A stretch of 64,000 bases of DNA from Nyssa sinensis (GCA_008638375.1 CM018043.1:38887396-38951395), one strand, 5' to 3'. Positions 34,927-48,284 are shown, counted from the stretch's first letter. Numbers and translations are program-made. The notes: generated by a model from the letters alone, not told the origin.

Positions 34927-36058
34927 ATGGATCATGTCTTCTGCTTCAACATGGAGAAGCTTTGCCCAACCTTTGAGGGATTCTATGCTGTTTTTGATAT
35001 GACTATCCAAGGAAAGATGGTCTTCCCCAGGGTTCAAAGAAGGTATTTCACCCTTTTATCAAACTTGTTGTCACTGAATGCCATGAAGGTGAGGTTGTTG
35101 GTGCAAGGTGAGAGCTTTTCTCTTTTGCCTATCATGAACGTCTTTAAGAACCAAAGGCCAAGTCGCACTAGGCTAGCTGCCTTAGCTTTATGCATGATTC
35201 CTCACTTTTTACTCTTGATTGATCCGACCAAGGTTGGTGTCCGCTTGATTAGAGTTGTTGATGACCTTGGCAGTGGGTCTTATCTTAGCTGAAACCTTGA
35301 ATGGTTTGGACATGGTACACAATAGTTTGAGCCATAAATTTAATAGGAGCCCCTTGTTGCTAATGGTGTGGCTCAAATACAAGTTGGCAATTTTGGAAAA
35401 TCCATAGTTTTTCCCATATCGACCCAAGCACTACCTCTCATGAAAGATTTTAGTAAGTCAAATTGATGAGAAGGCATGGTGTGGCTTAGTGATTTTGACC
35501 GGACCACTTTGTATTGGCATTGTAGAGCCCCTATTCTACACTCTATAGGCTACTCATGTGTGTGCATAGCTGGTCTTAGATAGACATCCTTTTATTACCC
35601 CATTTTCCTTCTTCGTCAAATTGGACTTGAGCAAATTAGGCTACGAACTTAGGGCCCACATTATTCTATGGAGGAATTGACCCCTTCAATTGTAAGCAGG
35701 TTCACCTGCCTTTAGAAGAGGGTTCATCTTTTTTATTTCAGCGATACAGATTTCTATAGGAAGACACACATGACTGAATGTCATTTGAGGTGGCTTTACA
35801 AGGAAGTGGGTGATCAAGAGAATCTCCGAGCAGGTGTCCTTCTTGGAGAGACAGGATTTACTATGGCAATAAGCCTAAGCGTAAAGTTTGAAGAGATTTA
35901 TATTTTAATGAAGAATTATGAATAGAATTCGGTAGAGATTGAGCTTGAGGAAGGAAAAACTCGAGAAGGGCGAGGCTTAAAGAAAAAGAGAAGGCACCCA
36001 AGGGTTCCTCGAGAGGTGTTGTGTCGGAAAAAAAAACTGAACTTTGGGTGCTTTGACT
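34927..36058 (+). pseudogene. Antisense extra ORF (aORF) of the Tat/Ogre-type element, degraded
   Basis: The frame opens at ATG 34927 with MDHVFCFNMEKLCPTFEGFY and is clear to the stop at 35290. It then continues in a shifted frame with ETLNGLDMVH and SPLLLMVWLKYKL (35290-35400), YYPIFLLRQIGLEQIRLRT (about 35590-35650), and finally HLRWLYKEVGDQENLRAG (about 35785-35840) with a Lys/Arg-rich tail. The order and phrases resemble the plant mobile-domain / DUF7745-like proteins carried as additional ORFs by some Tat-lineage elements. Family naming is from memory and moderate in confidence. It runs opposite to the surrounding pol and sits between integrase and the expected 3' LTR, exactly where antisense extra ORFs are reported in this lineage. 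At least two frameshifts and several stops make it non-functional. Confidence 0.6.
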
Positions 36059-36440
36059 TGTGAGTTGATGAATAGAATGATGTTTTGTGTTTTGTGGAGA
36101 AAATGACAAGTAAGGAATTCGAGTTTGAAGGAAAGTTAGTAGAGAAGAAATGATGATCCCTTTGTGATGACAAGAGTGATCCCTAAATGATGATGAACTC
36201 TCCTTTTTTGAGGTAATTAGTCTTGTTTAGACATCTTATCACCAAATCAGATTGGGTTTCAACTAATTATGAAACAAAATATTGAACATCTACTTCAGTT
36301 TAAAAGAATAAAACTTTATTACTATTTTTTAGACCGCACTCATAATGACTTCATGAGTTACCTATGTACCCCCCATGTTGTTTGAAACATTGTTTGATGA
36401 GGGTCAGGTCATCATAGTTCTATTATAGTAAGTCTAGCCC

Positions 36441-37555
36441 TTAAACGTTGTATGCTTTCAACTGGTCTAGGTTAGTGGGTGAGGAGAACTCATTTCCATC
36501 CATGTCTGTGAGCCATTAGCACCTCCGATGGCTATGGACTTAATGATGAACGGGCTACTCCAGTTGGGCCGAAACTTTCCTCATGGGTCGAGCACTGGGG
36601 TTCTGATCTTTAGCACTAGATCTCCCATTTTTAGTCATCTTTTCTGCATTTTCTTATTGAAAGCTCGGGATATCTGATGGTGGTAACCTTGTGTCTGGTA
36701 TAGGGCTTTAAGTTTTCTTTCGTCCAGCAATGCTAACTCATTGTAGTAGTTTTGCAACTAGTCTATTTCGACTATTTGACTTTCGAGAAGCACCCTAAGT
36801 GAGGGTACTTCTAGTTCGATGAACACAAAATTTCTCCGCCGATTCCTTCATCTGTTTGATTAGGATTATTAATATCCTTATCCAGCAATAAGAAAAAGGA
36901 AAAAGATTGAACCAATTGGGCCCTCCCTTCACCACGTAAGATTACTTCCATCTAATATATGAGGGCGTAAGGAGTTTCCCAAATAGGTGTTTTGATAGAG
37001 GTTTGGTATCCCTATAAGGTAACAAAGGCAACTTGTTATGCCAATTTCTACGGGTGCTTGTTACTTTTCATGAGATGTCCTTTAGGGACTTATTGGCTGC
37101 TTCAATTGCCCCATTTGTTTGTGGTCTATAAGGTGAGGACTTGTGCCAAGTGATTCTGAATTCTTCCACCATTTCTATAACCTCCCTCTCAAAGTGTAGG
37201 CCATTGTTGGAGATCAATTCGTGAGGCATCCCATATTAGAAAATGATGTTAGTTCAAATGAATTGGGAAACTTTCTTGACATTGAGGACGGCATATAAAG
37301 TTGCCTCTACCCATTTTGTGAAGTAATCAATAGCCAATAGCCACCAGGATGTATTTGTGGATATTTGTAGCTTTTAATGTGATCCTTCCAATGATGTCAA
37401 TTCCCTATATGGTGAATAGGTCATGGAAATTTTAAGTTGTGCAACTTCTTATGAGGGAAATGTTGTAGGTTAGCTTGTATTTGGCACTTATAGCTTTTTT
37501 TCATAAAAGTGGTATAGTCTTTATCCATAATGTTCTAGTAATAACCTAGACGGAT
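36441..37555 (-). pseudogene. Tat/Ogre-type integrase: catalytic core and C-terminus
   Basis: On the minus strand from 37555: the second half of the HHCC zinc-binding domain (KCQIQANLQH near 37475), then AIDYFTKWVEA (about 37302-37334), ELISNNGLHF (about 37195-37225), and HKSSPYRPQTNGAIEAANK (about 37090-37150) with the catalytic Glu. It ends with a GDLVLKIRTP segment (about 36610) and NEFSSPTNLDQLKAYNV up to the TAA at 36441. The second catalytic Asp is Asn here (SNN). Several stops and frameshifts are present and no chromodomain is seen, as expected for this lineage. It is continuous with the fragment ending at 49614 once solo LTR C is removed. The 36059-36440 stretch to its left shows no gene. 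Confidence 0.85.
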
Positions 37556-38422
37556 TGTCACGCCCCGAATTCCCGTAAACCCGAGGCGCGAGTAACGAAA
37601 CTAAAGGAAAATAAAATAAAGGACAATCTAACGGATTCAATTCAAACTTAGATTCATTTCTTTTAATGTACATCCATGTAAAGCACAATCAATAAAAGCA
37701 TTCAACATGTCATTCGGGCTTAAGCCCTTACATCTCAAAATATGCCCCCAAGGGCCAAAATCATTCTAAGCTCATGTCTCCTACACTCTACAAGACTTCC
37801 TCAAGTCTCAAGTGCGGGGAGCGTCATCTGTGATGTGTTATCCCACGAATGGGTCAGCTCAACTGCTGGTATAATATAATGCTAATGCAAGGAACAAAAT
37901 TAAGGGCGTGGCATGTGTAAGTGTACATTTATATCTACATGTCATTCAATACCATCATACAATATACTAGCAATAATCTATATGCCATTCTAACTCATTA
38001 ACATAATCTAAGGCGTGGCATGTGCAAGTGTACAGTTATATCTACATGTACAATTATAACCTACATGCCATCCAATTCATCCATACCATGCATTAACAAG
38101 ATTCATCACACATTCATGAATTCATTAGTACAATGTAATAAAAATATGCGTGACACACCCATGCAATTCTATGCCATGTCAACTCCATGCCACACCCATG
38201 CCAACTCTATGCCATGTCCATGTCTCGTTCTCGAAACACATCCGATGGAACCTGAGTACCAATACAATGTCTCGTTTTCGGAACACATCCGATGGAAGCT
38301 GAGTACCATGTATGACTCACTTTACGGACCTTCCCCGACGGTCTAAGTAACCACGTATGCACAGCACCAAGTGCTCAACCCACACTATGCTTTCAATGAA
38401 TCACACCATGCCAATATGCTTT

Positions 38423-41031
38423 TGTCACGCTCTGGATTTCCAGCGAACCTGGGGCGCGAGTAACGAGACAAAAAGAAAATAAAATGAAGGGTAATCTAAA
38501 CGGATTTAACTAAACCTGCATCCATCTCCATCAATACATATAAAAACATAAAATACATCCCATGGATACATCGTTCACATGGATACATCGTTCACATGTC
38601 ATTTGGGCTTAAGCCCTTACATCTCAAAATATGCCCCAAGAGCCAAAACTACACCAAGTCTGTTCTTTCAATTAGGATATCACCTAGCCTCATGTAGCCG
38701 GGTCGTCATCTGAAATGTTGTCCCACGAATGGGTCAGCTCAACTGCTGGTACAATGTAATACTAATGCAAGAAACAAAGCTAAGGCGTGGCATGTGCAAA
38801 GTGTACATTTATCTCTAAATGCTTTACAATTCCATTAATAAAATGTGATGAAAGTATGCATGACACAACCATGCACTCAATGCCACACCCATGTCTCATT
38901 TACGGGTCTCGCCCGATGGCTCGGAGTACCAATGTCTCATTTACGGGTCTCGCTCGATGGCTCGAAGTACCAATGCAATAGCCAATTTTGGGTTTTTCAC
39001 CACAGGATCTACACCTTCATAATGCAAAGCACCACGTGCTCAACTCACACCATGTTCTCAAAGGATTCACCATATGCCAATATGCCAATGCAATCTCAAT
39101 GGGATATGGTTTTGACAATATAGCATGCTCGAGACAATAATATATAAATCACCAGCTAGTTCCACATGCATATCTCGTGTAATCAATTTAAACATATATC
39201 ACAGTTTATATTCATCACGATACTAGGTTCTCGAAGAATACAAGCAACACATAAACATGTGAACAACCAACATCAAACCATCAAGTAAACGCAATCCAGA
39301 TAATCTCCCTATAACAGTTAAACACATAAATCATTCAAGTCACTCACAAATATTCCTAAACTTAACTCCATTTCTTACATTAGCAAAACATTGTACCTGG
39401 ATAGGTTGATCTCAACCCTAAGATGTAGTGCTCACTGGGTAGTGGAACTAAGAGTGATGATATAGAAGGTCAGACTACCTTCTCTTTGCCTTTCCGTGTC
39501 CCTAAAATCATAAAATGTAACTTAGTTCATTTGCTACTTGAATTATGCTATTCATCAAATTTTATGTCTTTACTTTATGAGTTTTCTATTTTGCCAAATT
39601 AAATTCTATTGTTGAGTCCAGAACATTCGAAATAATAAAAATCCACTGTTCTTTTATTTTGATCGGGGTTCGTTTGACTGTGTTTTGACTCAGGGGCATT
39701 TTGGTGATTTTTAAGGGTTCTACGGGTTTTTATTTTTTGGGACCTCATCTCGCGTCACGGACCTCACCGTTGGTCTTAGGAGGTCCAAGATAGTCAGAAA
39801 ACATATATGGCTTGTCTCATTTGGGCTTCGAGCCATTTTAGAGTATTTAATTTAATTGAATTAATTTAATTCATTAAATTAAGTAAGGTATAATATATAT
39901 ATATATATATATATATATTTGTGGCACATTAAGACAGGTGCGCATAGGGTGGCACCCTGGCCAGGTGTCACCCCCCTTCCTATATCTCCTAAGTTCGAAC
40001 CTTAGGGACCCCACTGTGCATCCCTTTTCTTCTTTTTTTTTTGAATTTGGTTGATTGGGCCCAGATCTGTGTTGAATAAAACAGGCCCAAAGGCCTTTTA
40101 AATTTAAAACAAGCCGCAGCCCCTCTTTGAAACCCAAACAACCAGCCCACTCCGAATAAGCCCAATGCCTCTAAACCAAAACAAGCCCAAGTCGCCATGG
40201 CCCAACCCTTCCTTCGCCTTCCTCGGTTTTTCGGCGAGGAAACCCTAGGTTTTCCGTCGCCCCTTTCGGCGACGGTCGAGATTTTTCGGCCACGTTTTCA
40301 ATTTTTTTAAAATACGATTTTCCTCTATTTTTTTCTACAGATTCCTCCCCTAACCTTCATTTTCATTTTCATCCATTTAGACCCCCTCGAAAATAGCCAA
40401 ATCCGTAGCTCCGGCCAAGAAGCCTAGATTCTGGTGATCTGGTTTTCTCCATTTTCTTTGGTGTTTTAACGCCGTTTTTAACCCCTTCTAATTACATTTT
40501 TCTTCCTGAACTCAACACGCACATGTTCCCATCACTTAAACAAGTCTTCACACATAAAATTAGGAAACCCAGTTTTTCTCCTAAAACTTGTACGTAGCTC
40601 ACTTTTTCTCTCTCATTTTGGAACCATTCCAGCCCATTCTTTTTGCAAAACAAACTACATTTCATGCTCTAGAAAGCCCTAAAGTTTAACCTAATTATCA
40701 TGCAAAAAAAATAAAAAATAAAAAATAAAAATAAGAACAGAATGCCATTATTTTCACCTGTTTGAAGTGATTTCCACGTTTTTCTCTTCTGTCCCTTCCT
40801 TCTTCAACTTCTGGTCACCAAGGTTCTCTCTCCCTCTCAGTTTCTCTCTAACTTTCTGATTTTCTTTTCCTAACCGACGTATACCCTCAACTTATACACC
40901 AAAAGGTATGCACATCTCCTCACGCAACCTGCAACAGCCCACAATCTTTCATCCTTTTTCTGGCCTCTCTCACTGATCCAGCCACCCTCTTCCATCACAA
41001 GCAGCTTTGCATTAAATGCAAAGTTGACTTG

Positions 41032-41067
<36 letters not shown>

Positions 41068-41113
41068 TACATCACTTATGGACACACACACACAGCTGCA
41101 CATAATCTCTGAT

Positions 41114-41155
<42 letters not shown>

Positions 41156-41367
41156 TCATGTATATGAATATAATACACACTATCATACATACATACATAC
41201 ATACATACATACAACACATCACACACATGTGTATACATGCACACCAACATAATATTAATAATAATAACAATAACAACAACAACAACAACAACAACAATAA
41301 TAATAATGGTAATAACAATAATAATAATAATAAAAATTTTATTCCAAAAAAATTTCGAGTCTTTACA
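38423..41367 (-). repeat. Gypsy B 3' LTR (2945 bp)
   Basis: The + strand runs from TGTCACGCTCTGG to CGAGTCTTTACA, directly left of the polypurine tract. It contains a two-unit repeat GTCTCATTTACGGGTCTCGC (38892 and 38935), AT (about 41037-41061) and CA (about 41117-41143) microsatellites and an AAC/AAT trinucleotide run (about 41255-41335). The long minus-strand frame 40870-41433 is translated microsatellite, not a gene. Confidence 0.93.
41005..41061 (-). promoter_or_regulatory. Putative core promoter of the Gypsy B LTR: TATA tract plus 9-bp-arm dyad
   Basis: Read on the minus strand, an (AT)n run ends in TATAAAATACA and is followed within about 10-15 bp by the perfect inverted repeat CTTTGCATT-T-AATGCAAAG (41005-41023). 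The same block is at 48148-48166 in the 5' LTR. Promoter function is inferred. Confidence 0.45.
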
Positions 41368-41386
41368 TCCTTCCCTCCTCCTTAAA
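41368..41386 (-). other. Gypsy B polypurine tract
   Basis: Minus strand TTAAGGAGGAGGGAAGGA directly precedes the LTR start TGTAAAGACTCG. Upstream is the GGGACGAAATTTC phrase common before Gypsy 3' LTRs. Confidence 0.85.
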
Positions 41387-41429
41387 GAAATTTCGTCCCG
41401 AAATTTAAAATAAAATAAAATAAAATACA

Positions 41430-44400
41430 TCACTGAACAAACAACTCGGGATACCTAGCTCGAACCTCAGTCTCACGATCCCAAGTAGCCTCCTCGACTC
41501 CGTGATGGTTCCAACGAACCTTGACCAAAGGTATGGTCTTGCCTCGCAAAACCTGCTGCCTTGAGTCCAACATCTCTACCGGTCTCTGCTCATAGGAAAC
41601 GTCGCCCTCTAACTAAAGATCTACCCAGTCTAGTACATGTGAGGGGTCAGGCTTGTACTTCCTCAACATCGACGCATGGAAGACATCGTGAACCCCAGAT
41701 AGCTGTGGCGGTAATGCCAGCTTATGGGCCACCTCACCAACCTTTCCGAGAATCTCAAATGGGCCTATAAACCTCGGTGACAGCTTCCCACTGCGCCCAA
41801 ACCTCCTCAATCCTCGCCGTGGAGCTAGCTTGAGGAACACATGGTCCCCAACATCGAATGACAGTGGTCGTCGCCGCCTATCTGCATAGCTCTTCTGACG
41901 GCTCTGGGCTATCAACAGACGCTGTCTGATCACCTGTATCTTGTCCGTGGTCTAACGGACTATGTCGGGCTTGAAAATAGCTGTCTCCCCCACCTTAGTC
42001 CAACACACTAGTGAACGGCACGGTCTACCATAAAATGCCTCAAATGGTGCCATCTCAATACCGGACTGATAGCTGTTGTTGTAGGAAAACTCGACCAAGG
42101 CAAGGTGATCCTCCCAGCTACCTCTGAAGTCCATGACACAGGCTCTAAGCATGTCCTCAAGGATCTGGATGGTACGCTCTGACTGGCCATCTGTCTGAGG
42201 GTGAAAGGCAGTACTAAACTGTAACTGGGTCCCCAAGGCTGTCTGGAGGCTCTGCCAGAACCGTGCAGTGAAACGTGGGTCGCTGTCAGAAACAATGGAT
42301 ACTGGAACCCCATGTAGTCGTACTATCTCTCGAATATACAACCTACTGAGGACATCTGATGAGTCGGTCGCTCTAATCGGTAAGAAATGAGCGGACTTCG
42401 TCAACCTGTCCACAATAACCCAAACCGCATCATGACCCCTAGGCGACTTCGGAAGACCCATCACAAAATCCATGGTAACATGCTCCCACTTCCACTCGGC
42501 CACCAGCAATGGCTGCAACAAACCTCCAGGACTCTGGTGCTCAGCCTTCACCTGCTAGCATGTGAGACATCTAGCCACAAACTGTGTCATATCTGCCTTC
42601 ATCCCTGTCTACCAATACTGACGGTGCAGATCATGATACATCTCAGTGCCCCCTGGGTGCACTGCTAGGCGTGAGTGATGGAAATCTCTAAGGACATCAG
42701 TCCTAAGAGACTCTGGGACAAAAACTCTACCCATGTATCTCAGGCTAAGATCGGAATGAACTGTCCACCCCTCACAACCCTCGGCACTATCAACTCGGGC
42801 TCTAATCTGCTCCGCCTCAGTATCCTGCAACTACGCCTCAATGACTCTGGTCAAAAGGGTAGGCTGTACACAGAGGCTGAATAAAGTGGCATGTCCCTCA
42901 AACTCAGCTAGGTCCAAATCAAACTCGCCAATGTCTCCCATCATCTCCCACTTTCTGATGGCAATACTGGCAATAGTACTCCTCAACCTCCTACTGAGTG
43001 CATCTGCCACCACATTAGCCTTCCCTAGATGGTACTGAAGGTCAAAGTCATAATCCTTCATGTACTCCATCCACCTCCTCTACCGAAGGTTCAGGTCCTT
43101 CTGTGTGAAGATGTACCTGAGGCTCTTGTGATCAAAGAACACCTCGAACCTCTCCTCATATAAGTAGTGCCGCCAACTCTTAAGCGCACAGATGACAACA
43201 GCTAACTCCAAATCATGTGTGGGGTAGTTCGGCTCATGGCTCTTCAACTGGCGAGAACTGTAGGCTACCACTCTACCCTCCTGTATCAGCACACAACACA
43301 ACCCCTCTCGGGAAGCATCACAGTATACAGTATAACCCACTCCCCTCTCAGGTATGATCAAGACAGACGCTGAAGTCAGTCTCCTCTTCAGCTCCTGAAA
43401 GGACTGCTCACAGTCATCTGTCCATAGAAATCTGATGCCTTTGCGCGTCAGATGAGTCATTGGCACGGCAAGACGGGAGAAACTCTCCACAAACCGACGG
43501 TAATATCCTGCTAATCCCAAAAAGCTCTGAATCTCAAATACACTGCTCGATCTCTCCCAACTCATGACAGCCTCAATCTTGGAGGGATCTACAGATACCC
43601 CTCCACTGGACACGACATGGCCCAAGAACTGCACCTCCTGAAGCCAAAACTCGCACTTAGAGAACTTAGCAAATAGGCGGTGCTTCCTCAAGATCTAAAA
43701 TACTGTCTTCAAATGAAAAGCATGTACATCCTCAGAAGGTGAATATATCAAGATATCATCCACAAATACTACCACAAACTGATCCAAGTAGGGACTAAAA
43801 ATGTGGTGCATCAAGTCCATGAATGCCGCTGGGGCATTCGTCACACCAAAGGGCATACCAACAAACTCATAATGGCCATAGCGAGTGCGAAAAGCTGTCT
43901 TCGCTATGTCCTCCTCCCTGACCCTCAACTAGTGATACCCCGATCTAAGATCAACCTTCGAGAAACATCTCGAACCTCTTAGCTGATCAAATAAGTCGTC
44001 GATCCTCGGCAACGGGTACTTATTCTTAATAGTAACCCAGTTCAGCCTCCTATAGTCCACACATAACCACAATGTCCCATCCTTCTTCTTCGCAAACAGT
44101 GCCGAGGCACCCCACGGAGAAGTGCTAGGACGGATAAACCCCTTACTCTGCAAATCTGCCAGTTGCTCCTTCAGCTCTTTCAGCTCAGCCGGGGCCATGT
44201 GGTAAGGTGGAATGGAAATAGGTGTAGTGCCCGGGATGAGCTTTATGGTAAACTCTATCTCTCGCCTTGGCGATAGGCTAGTCAAGTCACCAGGAAAAAT
44301 ATCAGGAAACTCATCTACTACTGGTGGCAACATGATCTCTGTAGTCCCACTGTCACCCGCAACTAAGCTGGCCAACATATAACTGTGACCCCCCCAACTC

Positions 44401-46274
44401 CTAGGGTCATATAATGGTGGAACCAAGAAATCCCCACGGTCTCCTGTGAAATAAAAATAGTCTCCCGTGGGAGTGCACACCGTCACCCTCCCTCTATAGC
44501 AGTCTATGCTCGCCCGATACGTGAACAACCAATCCATCCCCAAAATCACATCAAACCTAGTCATGTCAAGCACAATGAAGTCAAAGTAAAGGGTACGATC
44601 AGCTATCTCTAGTGAGCAATCTCTACAGATCCTCGTCAACACTACACTACCCCCAACTGGCGTATCAACATGCAACGGGGGATCCAACCGATCCATATCC
44701 AAACCCAATGACATGGCAAGCATAGTAGATATGAATGAATGCGATGCACCTGAGTCTATCAATACACTGGCCCATGAACTGAACGTAAGGAATGTACCTC
44801 GGACTACTGATGGTCCAGCAGTGGAGGCCTCTAGGGTAGCCACTGCATACACTCGGCCCTGAACAGTCTGACCTTGCCTGCCTCCCCCTCTCTGTCCCTA
44901 CTGTCCCCCTCCCCTCGGTGCAGAAGCACTAACACTCAATGCGGAGGGCGCAAGCTGATAAATAGGTGCTGGAGGTCTAGGGCCTAACTAAGGCTGCGGC
45001 AGAGGTGCCTGAGTGTGCTGGTAGTAGTACGGCTTCTAGGAGCTTTGTGAGGTCTGTCCCTGGGGACAATTGGCCTTAACATGGCCTGGCTGCTGGCAAG
45101 TATAACAAATCTGTGGAGCCCTACCGGCCTGACTCTGGATCTGAGATAGAAATGACGTCTGACTCGGTCCAGTCCCAGATCCCTGACTAGGATCTCTCTG
45201 TGTGCAATCGGCCATCCTATGGCTAGGCTGTCCACACCGGTAACATGTAATGGTCCCCTGTGACACCCTTCCTCGAGAGGCGACAGACATAACAGGCTGT
45301 GGGGCTGGAAACTGAACAGACCTTTGGGATGTCGATGGAAAAGATGCACCGGTCCGGAATCTCTTCGGTGGTCTCCTACCAGTGTGAGCTAGGGCAGGCA
45401 AAGTAGCTTGGGTGGGTGTAGGTGTCTGTGCTGTGGTCGGTCTACCCTGAGCCCGGGACTCCCTAATAGTGGGTCTCACTCCCTCGAGAAAATGGTAAAC
45501 CCTCAACTCCTCATTCCCAGTGATGTGTGGGGAAAATCTCCCCAAAGCAGTAAAACAGGACTCATACTGAGTCACAGTCATGTCTCTCTGAATAAGTGTC
45601 CCGAACTCCTCTCTGAACCCTATCCTGGCTGTCACTGGAAAATAGTGGTCATTAAACATGGCCACAAAAGCATCCCATCCTTCCCCAAACCTACTGATCC
45701 TACCTACGGATACCTTCCACCACTGACTCACTAGCCCGGTGAACTGGAATGTGGCACAACGGATCCTCAAGTGCGGCTCGACAATCCCTTGGGAGTCCAG
45801 GATCCTGATAATCTGGTCTAACCACTCCTCAGCCACTAGAGGGTCAGGCTGCCATGCGAATGAGGGTGATCTCATCCTCTAGAACACCTTCATTACAAAG
45901 GTATCCCTAGTCTCCCCACCTGTGACCCTTGCCTCGGCATCAGCAGCCCTGGCCTCAGCATCAGCAGTCCTGGTCTCCTGCATAGTACGAAAGCACTCCT
46001 GTATAATGGCTGCCAAATCCCTGGCGTTGATAGTCTTCTCCACCTCCTCCACTGGAGCTGGTACAAGAGCAGGTGCAGGTGGAGGATCGGGAGCTGGAGC
46101 GATAACCTCCTCAATTGTGCTGTGGGCAAGTGCAACAGCTAGAGCAGCAGCCTCCTCGACTATGTCCTGAACAGGGGCAGCAACTCTAGGTCTACCTCAT
46201 CGGGGTGGGGTAGTAGCCCTGGGTCTACCCCGTCTAGGTGATCCTGTCCTTGCAGGAGCTTTCCATGGCGACAT
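41430..46274 (-). pseudogene. Gypsy B gag-pol polyprotein, one frame with thirteen premature stops
   Basis: From ATG 46274 to TGA 41430 the frame stays constant for 1615 codons with no net indel, but has stops at 46197 (TGA) and at 45879, 45036, 44988, 44898, 43929, 43695, 43080, 42831, 42609, 42552, 41952 and 41613 (all TAG, left coordinate of each codon). Domains in order: acidic/Ala-rich gag N-terminus; gag core (AEEWLDQIIRIL, about 45800); two CCHC zinc knuckles CYRCGQPSHRMADC and CYTCQQPGHVKANC (about 45050-45250); protease [11 protein letters not shown] (Asp 44754-44756); reverse transcriptase with FVDD at 43755-43766; RNase H ([13 protein letters not shown]); integrase (HHCC around 42550-42690; MDFVMGLP, IVSDSDPRF, FHPQTDGQSER); and a chromodomain-like end (about 41440-41560). 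Two gag zinc knuckles contrast with the single clear one in Gypsy A. Confidence 0.95.
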
Positions 46275-46611
46275 GAGTCTACAAGTTCAAGAAGGAAAAT
46301 CTTAATACTACTCTTCCACATTCGGACATAAGCATTAAAGGGGCCTCAGTCATGTTCTTTCCCATACTCATAATTAATAGATAGCACGTATAGCATGTCA
46401 TAATGTACACTTAATCAATTTCTACATATCATATACGTCATGCATTTTTAACATAGCATCAATCAACACATATTCATAACAAGTCATGCTTCAAGCGTAA
46501 ATAACCATGTAACATATAAAATCCTATCACATGTTACTAACGGTTCACACTAAGTCCCTAGGGTCTCATGTTGTATAACAACACCCCACAGTCTCTAGGT
46601 ATTCAAACCTA

Positions 46612-46624
46612 GGCTCTGATACAA
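46612..46624 (-). other. Gypsy B primer-binding site, initiator-Met tRNA (one mismatch)
   Basis: Minus strand TTGTATCAGAGCC, one base off the usual TGGTATCAGAGCC, 3 bases from the LTR edge at 46628. The 337-bp leader between it and the gag ATG holds nothing I recognise. Confidence 0.85.
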
Positions 46625-46627
46625 CGT

Positions 46628-48251
46628 TGTCACGCCCTGAATTTCTAACGAACCTGGGGCGCGAGTAACAAGACAGAAAGAAAATAAAATGAAGGGTAAT
46701 CTAAACGGATTTAACTAAACATGCATCCATTTCCATCAATACATATAAAAACATAAAATACATCCCATGGATACATCGTTCACATGTCATTTGGGCTTAA
46801 GCCCTTACATCTCAAAATATGCCCCAAGGGCCAAAACTACACCAAGTCTGTTCTTTCAATTAGGATATCACCAAGCCTCATGTAGCCGGGTCGTCATCTG
46901 AAATGTTATCCCACGAATGGGTCAGCTCAACTGCTGGTACAATGTAATACTAATGCAAGAAACAAAGCTAAGGCGTGGCATGTGCAAAGTGTACATTTAT
47001 CTCTATTTTGCCAAATTAAATTCATTAAATTAAGTAAGGTATAATATATATATATATATATATATTTGTTGCACATTAAGACAGGCGCGCATAGGGTGGC
47101 ACCCTGGCTAGGTGTCACCCCCCTTCCCATATCTTCTGAGTTCGAACCTCAGGGATGCCACTATGCATCCCTTTTCATTTATTTTTTTTTGAATTTGGTT
47201 GATTGGGCCCAGATCTGTGTTGAATAAAACAGGCCCAAAGGCCTTTTAAATTTAAAACAAGCCGCAGCCCCTCTTTGAAACCCAAACAACCAGCCCATTC
47301 CGAACAAGCCCAACGCCTCTAAACCAAAACAAGCCCAAGTCGCCATGGCCTAACCCTTCCTTCGTCTTCCTCGGTTTTCTGGCAAGGAAACCCTAGGTTT
47401 TTCGTCGCCCCTTTCGGCGACGGTCGAGATTTTTTGGCCACGTTTCCACTTTTTTTTAAAATACGGTTTTTCTCTATTTTTTTCCACAGATTCCTCCCCT
47501 AACCTTCATTTTCATTTTCATCCATTTAGACCCCCTCGAAAATAGCCAAATGCGTAGCTCCGGCCAAGAAGCCCAGATTCTGGCAATCTGGTTTTCTCCA
47601 TTTTCTTTGGTGTTTTAACCCCGTTTTTAACCCCTTTTAATTACATTTTCTTCCCGAAATCAACACGCACATGTTTCCATCACTTAAACAAGTCTTCACA
47701 CATAAAATATAGGAAACCCAGTTTTTCTCCTAAAACTTGTACGTAGCTCACTTTTTCTCTCTCATTTTGGAACCATTCCAGCCCATTCTTTTTGCAAAAC
47801 AAACTACATTTCATGCTCTAGAAAGCCCTAAAGTTTAACCTAACTATCATGCATAAAAAATAAAAAATAAAAAATAAGAACAGAATGCCATTATTTTCAC
47901 CTGTTTGAAGTGATTTCCACGTTTTTCTCTTCTGTCCCTTCCTTCTTCAACTTCTGGTCACCAAGGTTCTCTTTCCCTCTCAGTTTCTTTCTAACTTTCT
48001 GATTTTCTTTTCCTAACCGACGTATACCCTCAACTTATACACCAAAAGGTATGCACATCTCCTCACGCAACCTGCAACAGCCCACAATCTTCCATCGTTT
48101 TTCTGGCCTCTCTCATTGATCCAGCCACCCTCTTCCATCCCAAGCAGCTTTGCATTAAATGCAAAGTTGACCTGTATTTTATATATATATATATATATAC
48201 ATATTACATCACTTATGGACACACACACACGGCTGCACATAATCTCTGATG

Positions 48252-48284
<33 letters not shown>

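Noticed and set aside
40870..41433. 187-residue minus-strand ORF rich in Val/Ile/Cys, like a membrane protein
   Set aside because: It is a translation of AT, CA and AAC microsatellites inside the Gypsy B LTR. The same applies to 48013-48511 and 54590-55347.
41430..46274. TAG decoded as Gln (reassigned or suppressed stop)
   Set aside because: TGA stops are also present, neighbouring elements have TAA stops and frameshifts, and the plant nuclear code is standard. Methylcytosine decay explains the bias more simply.
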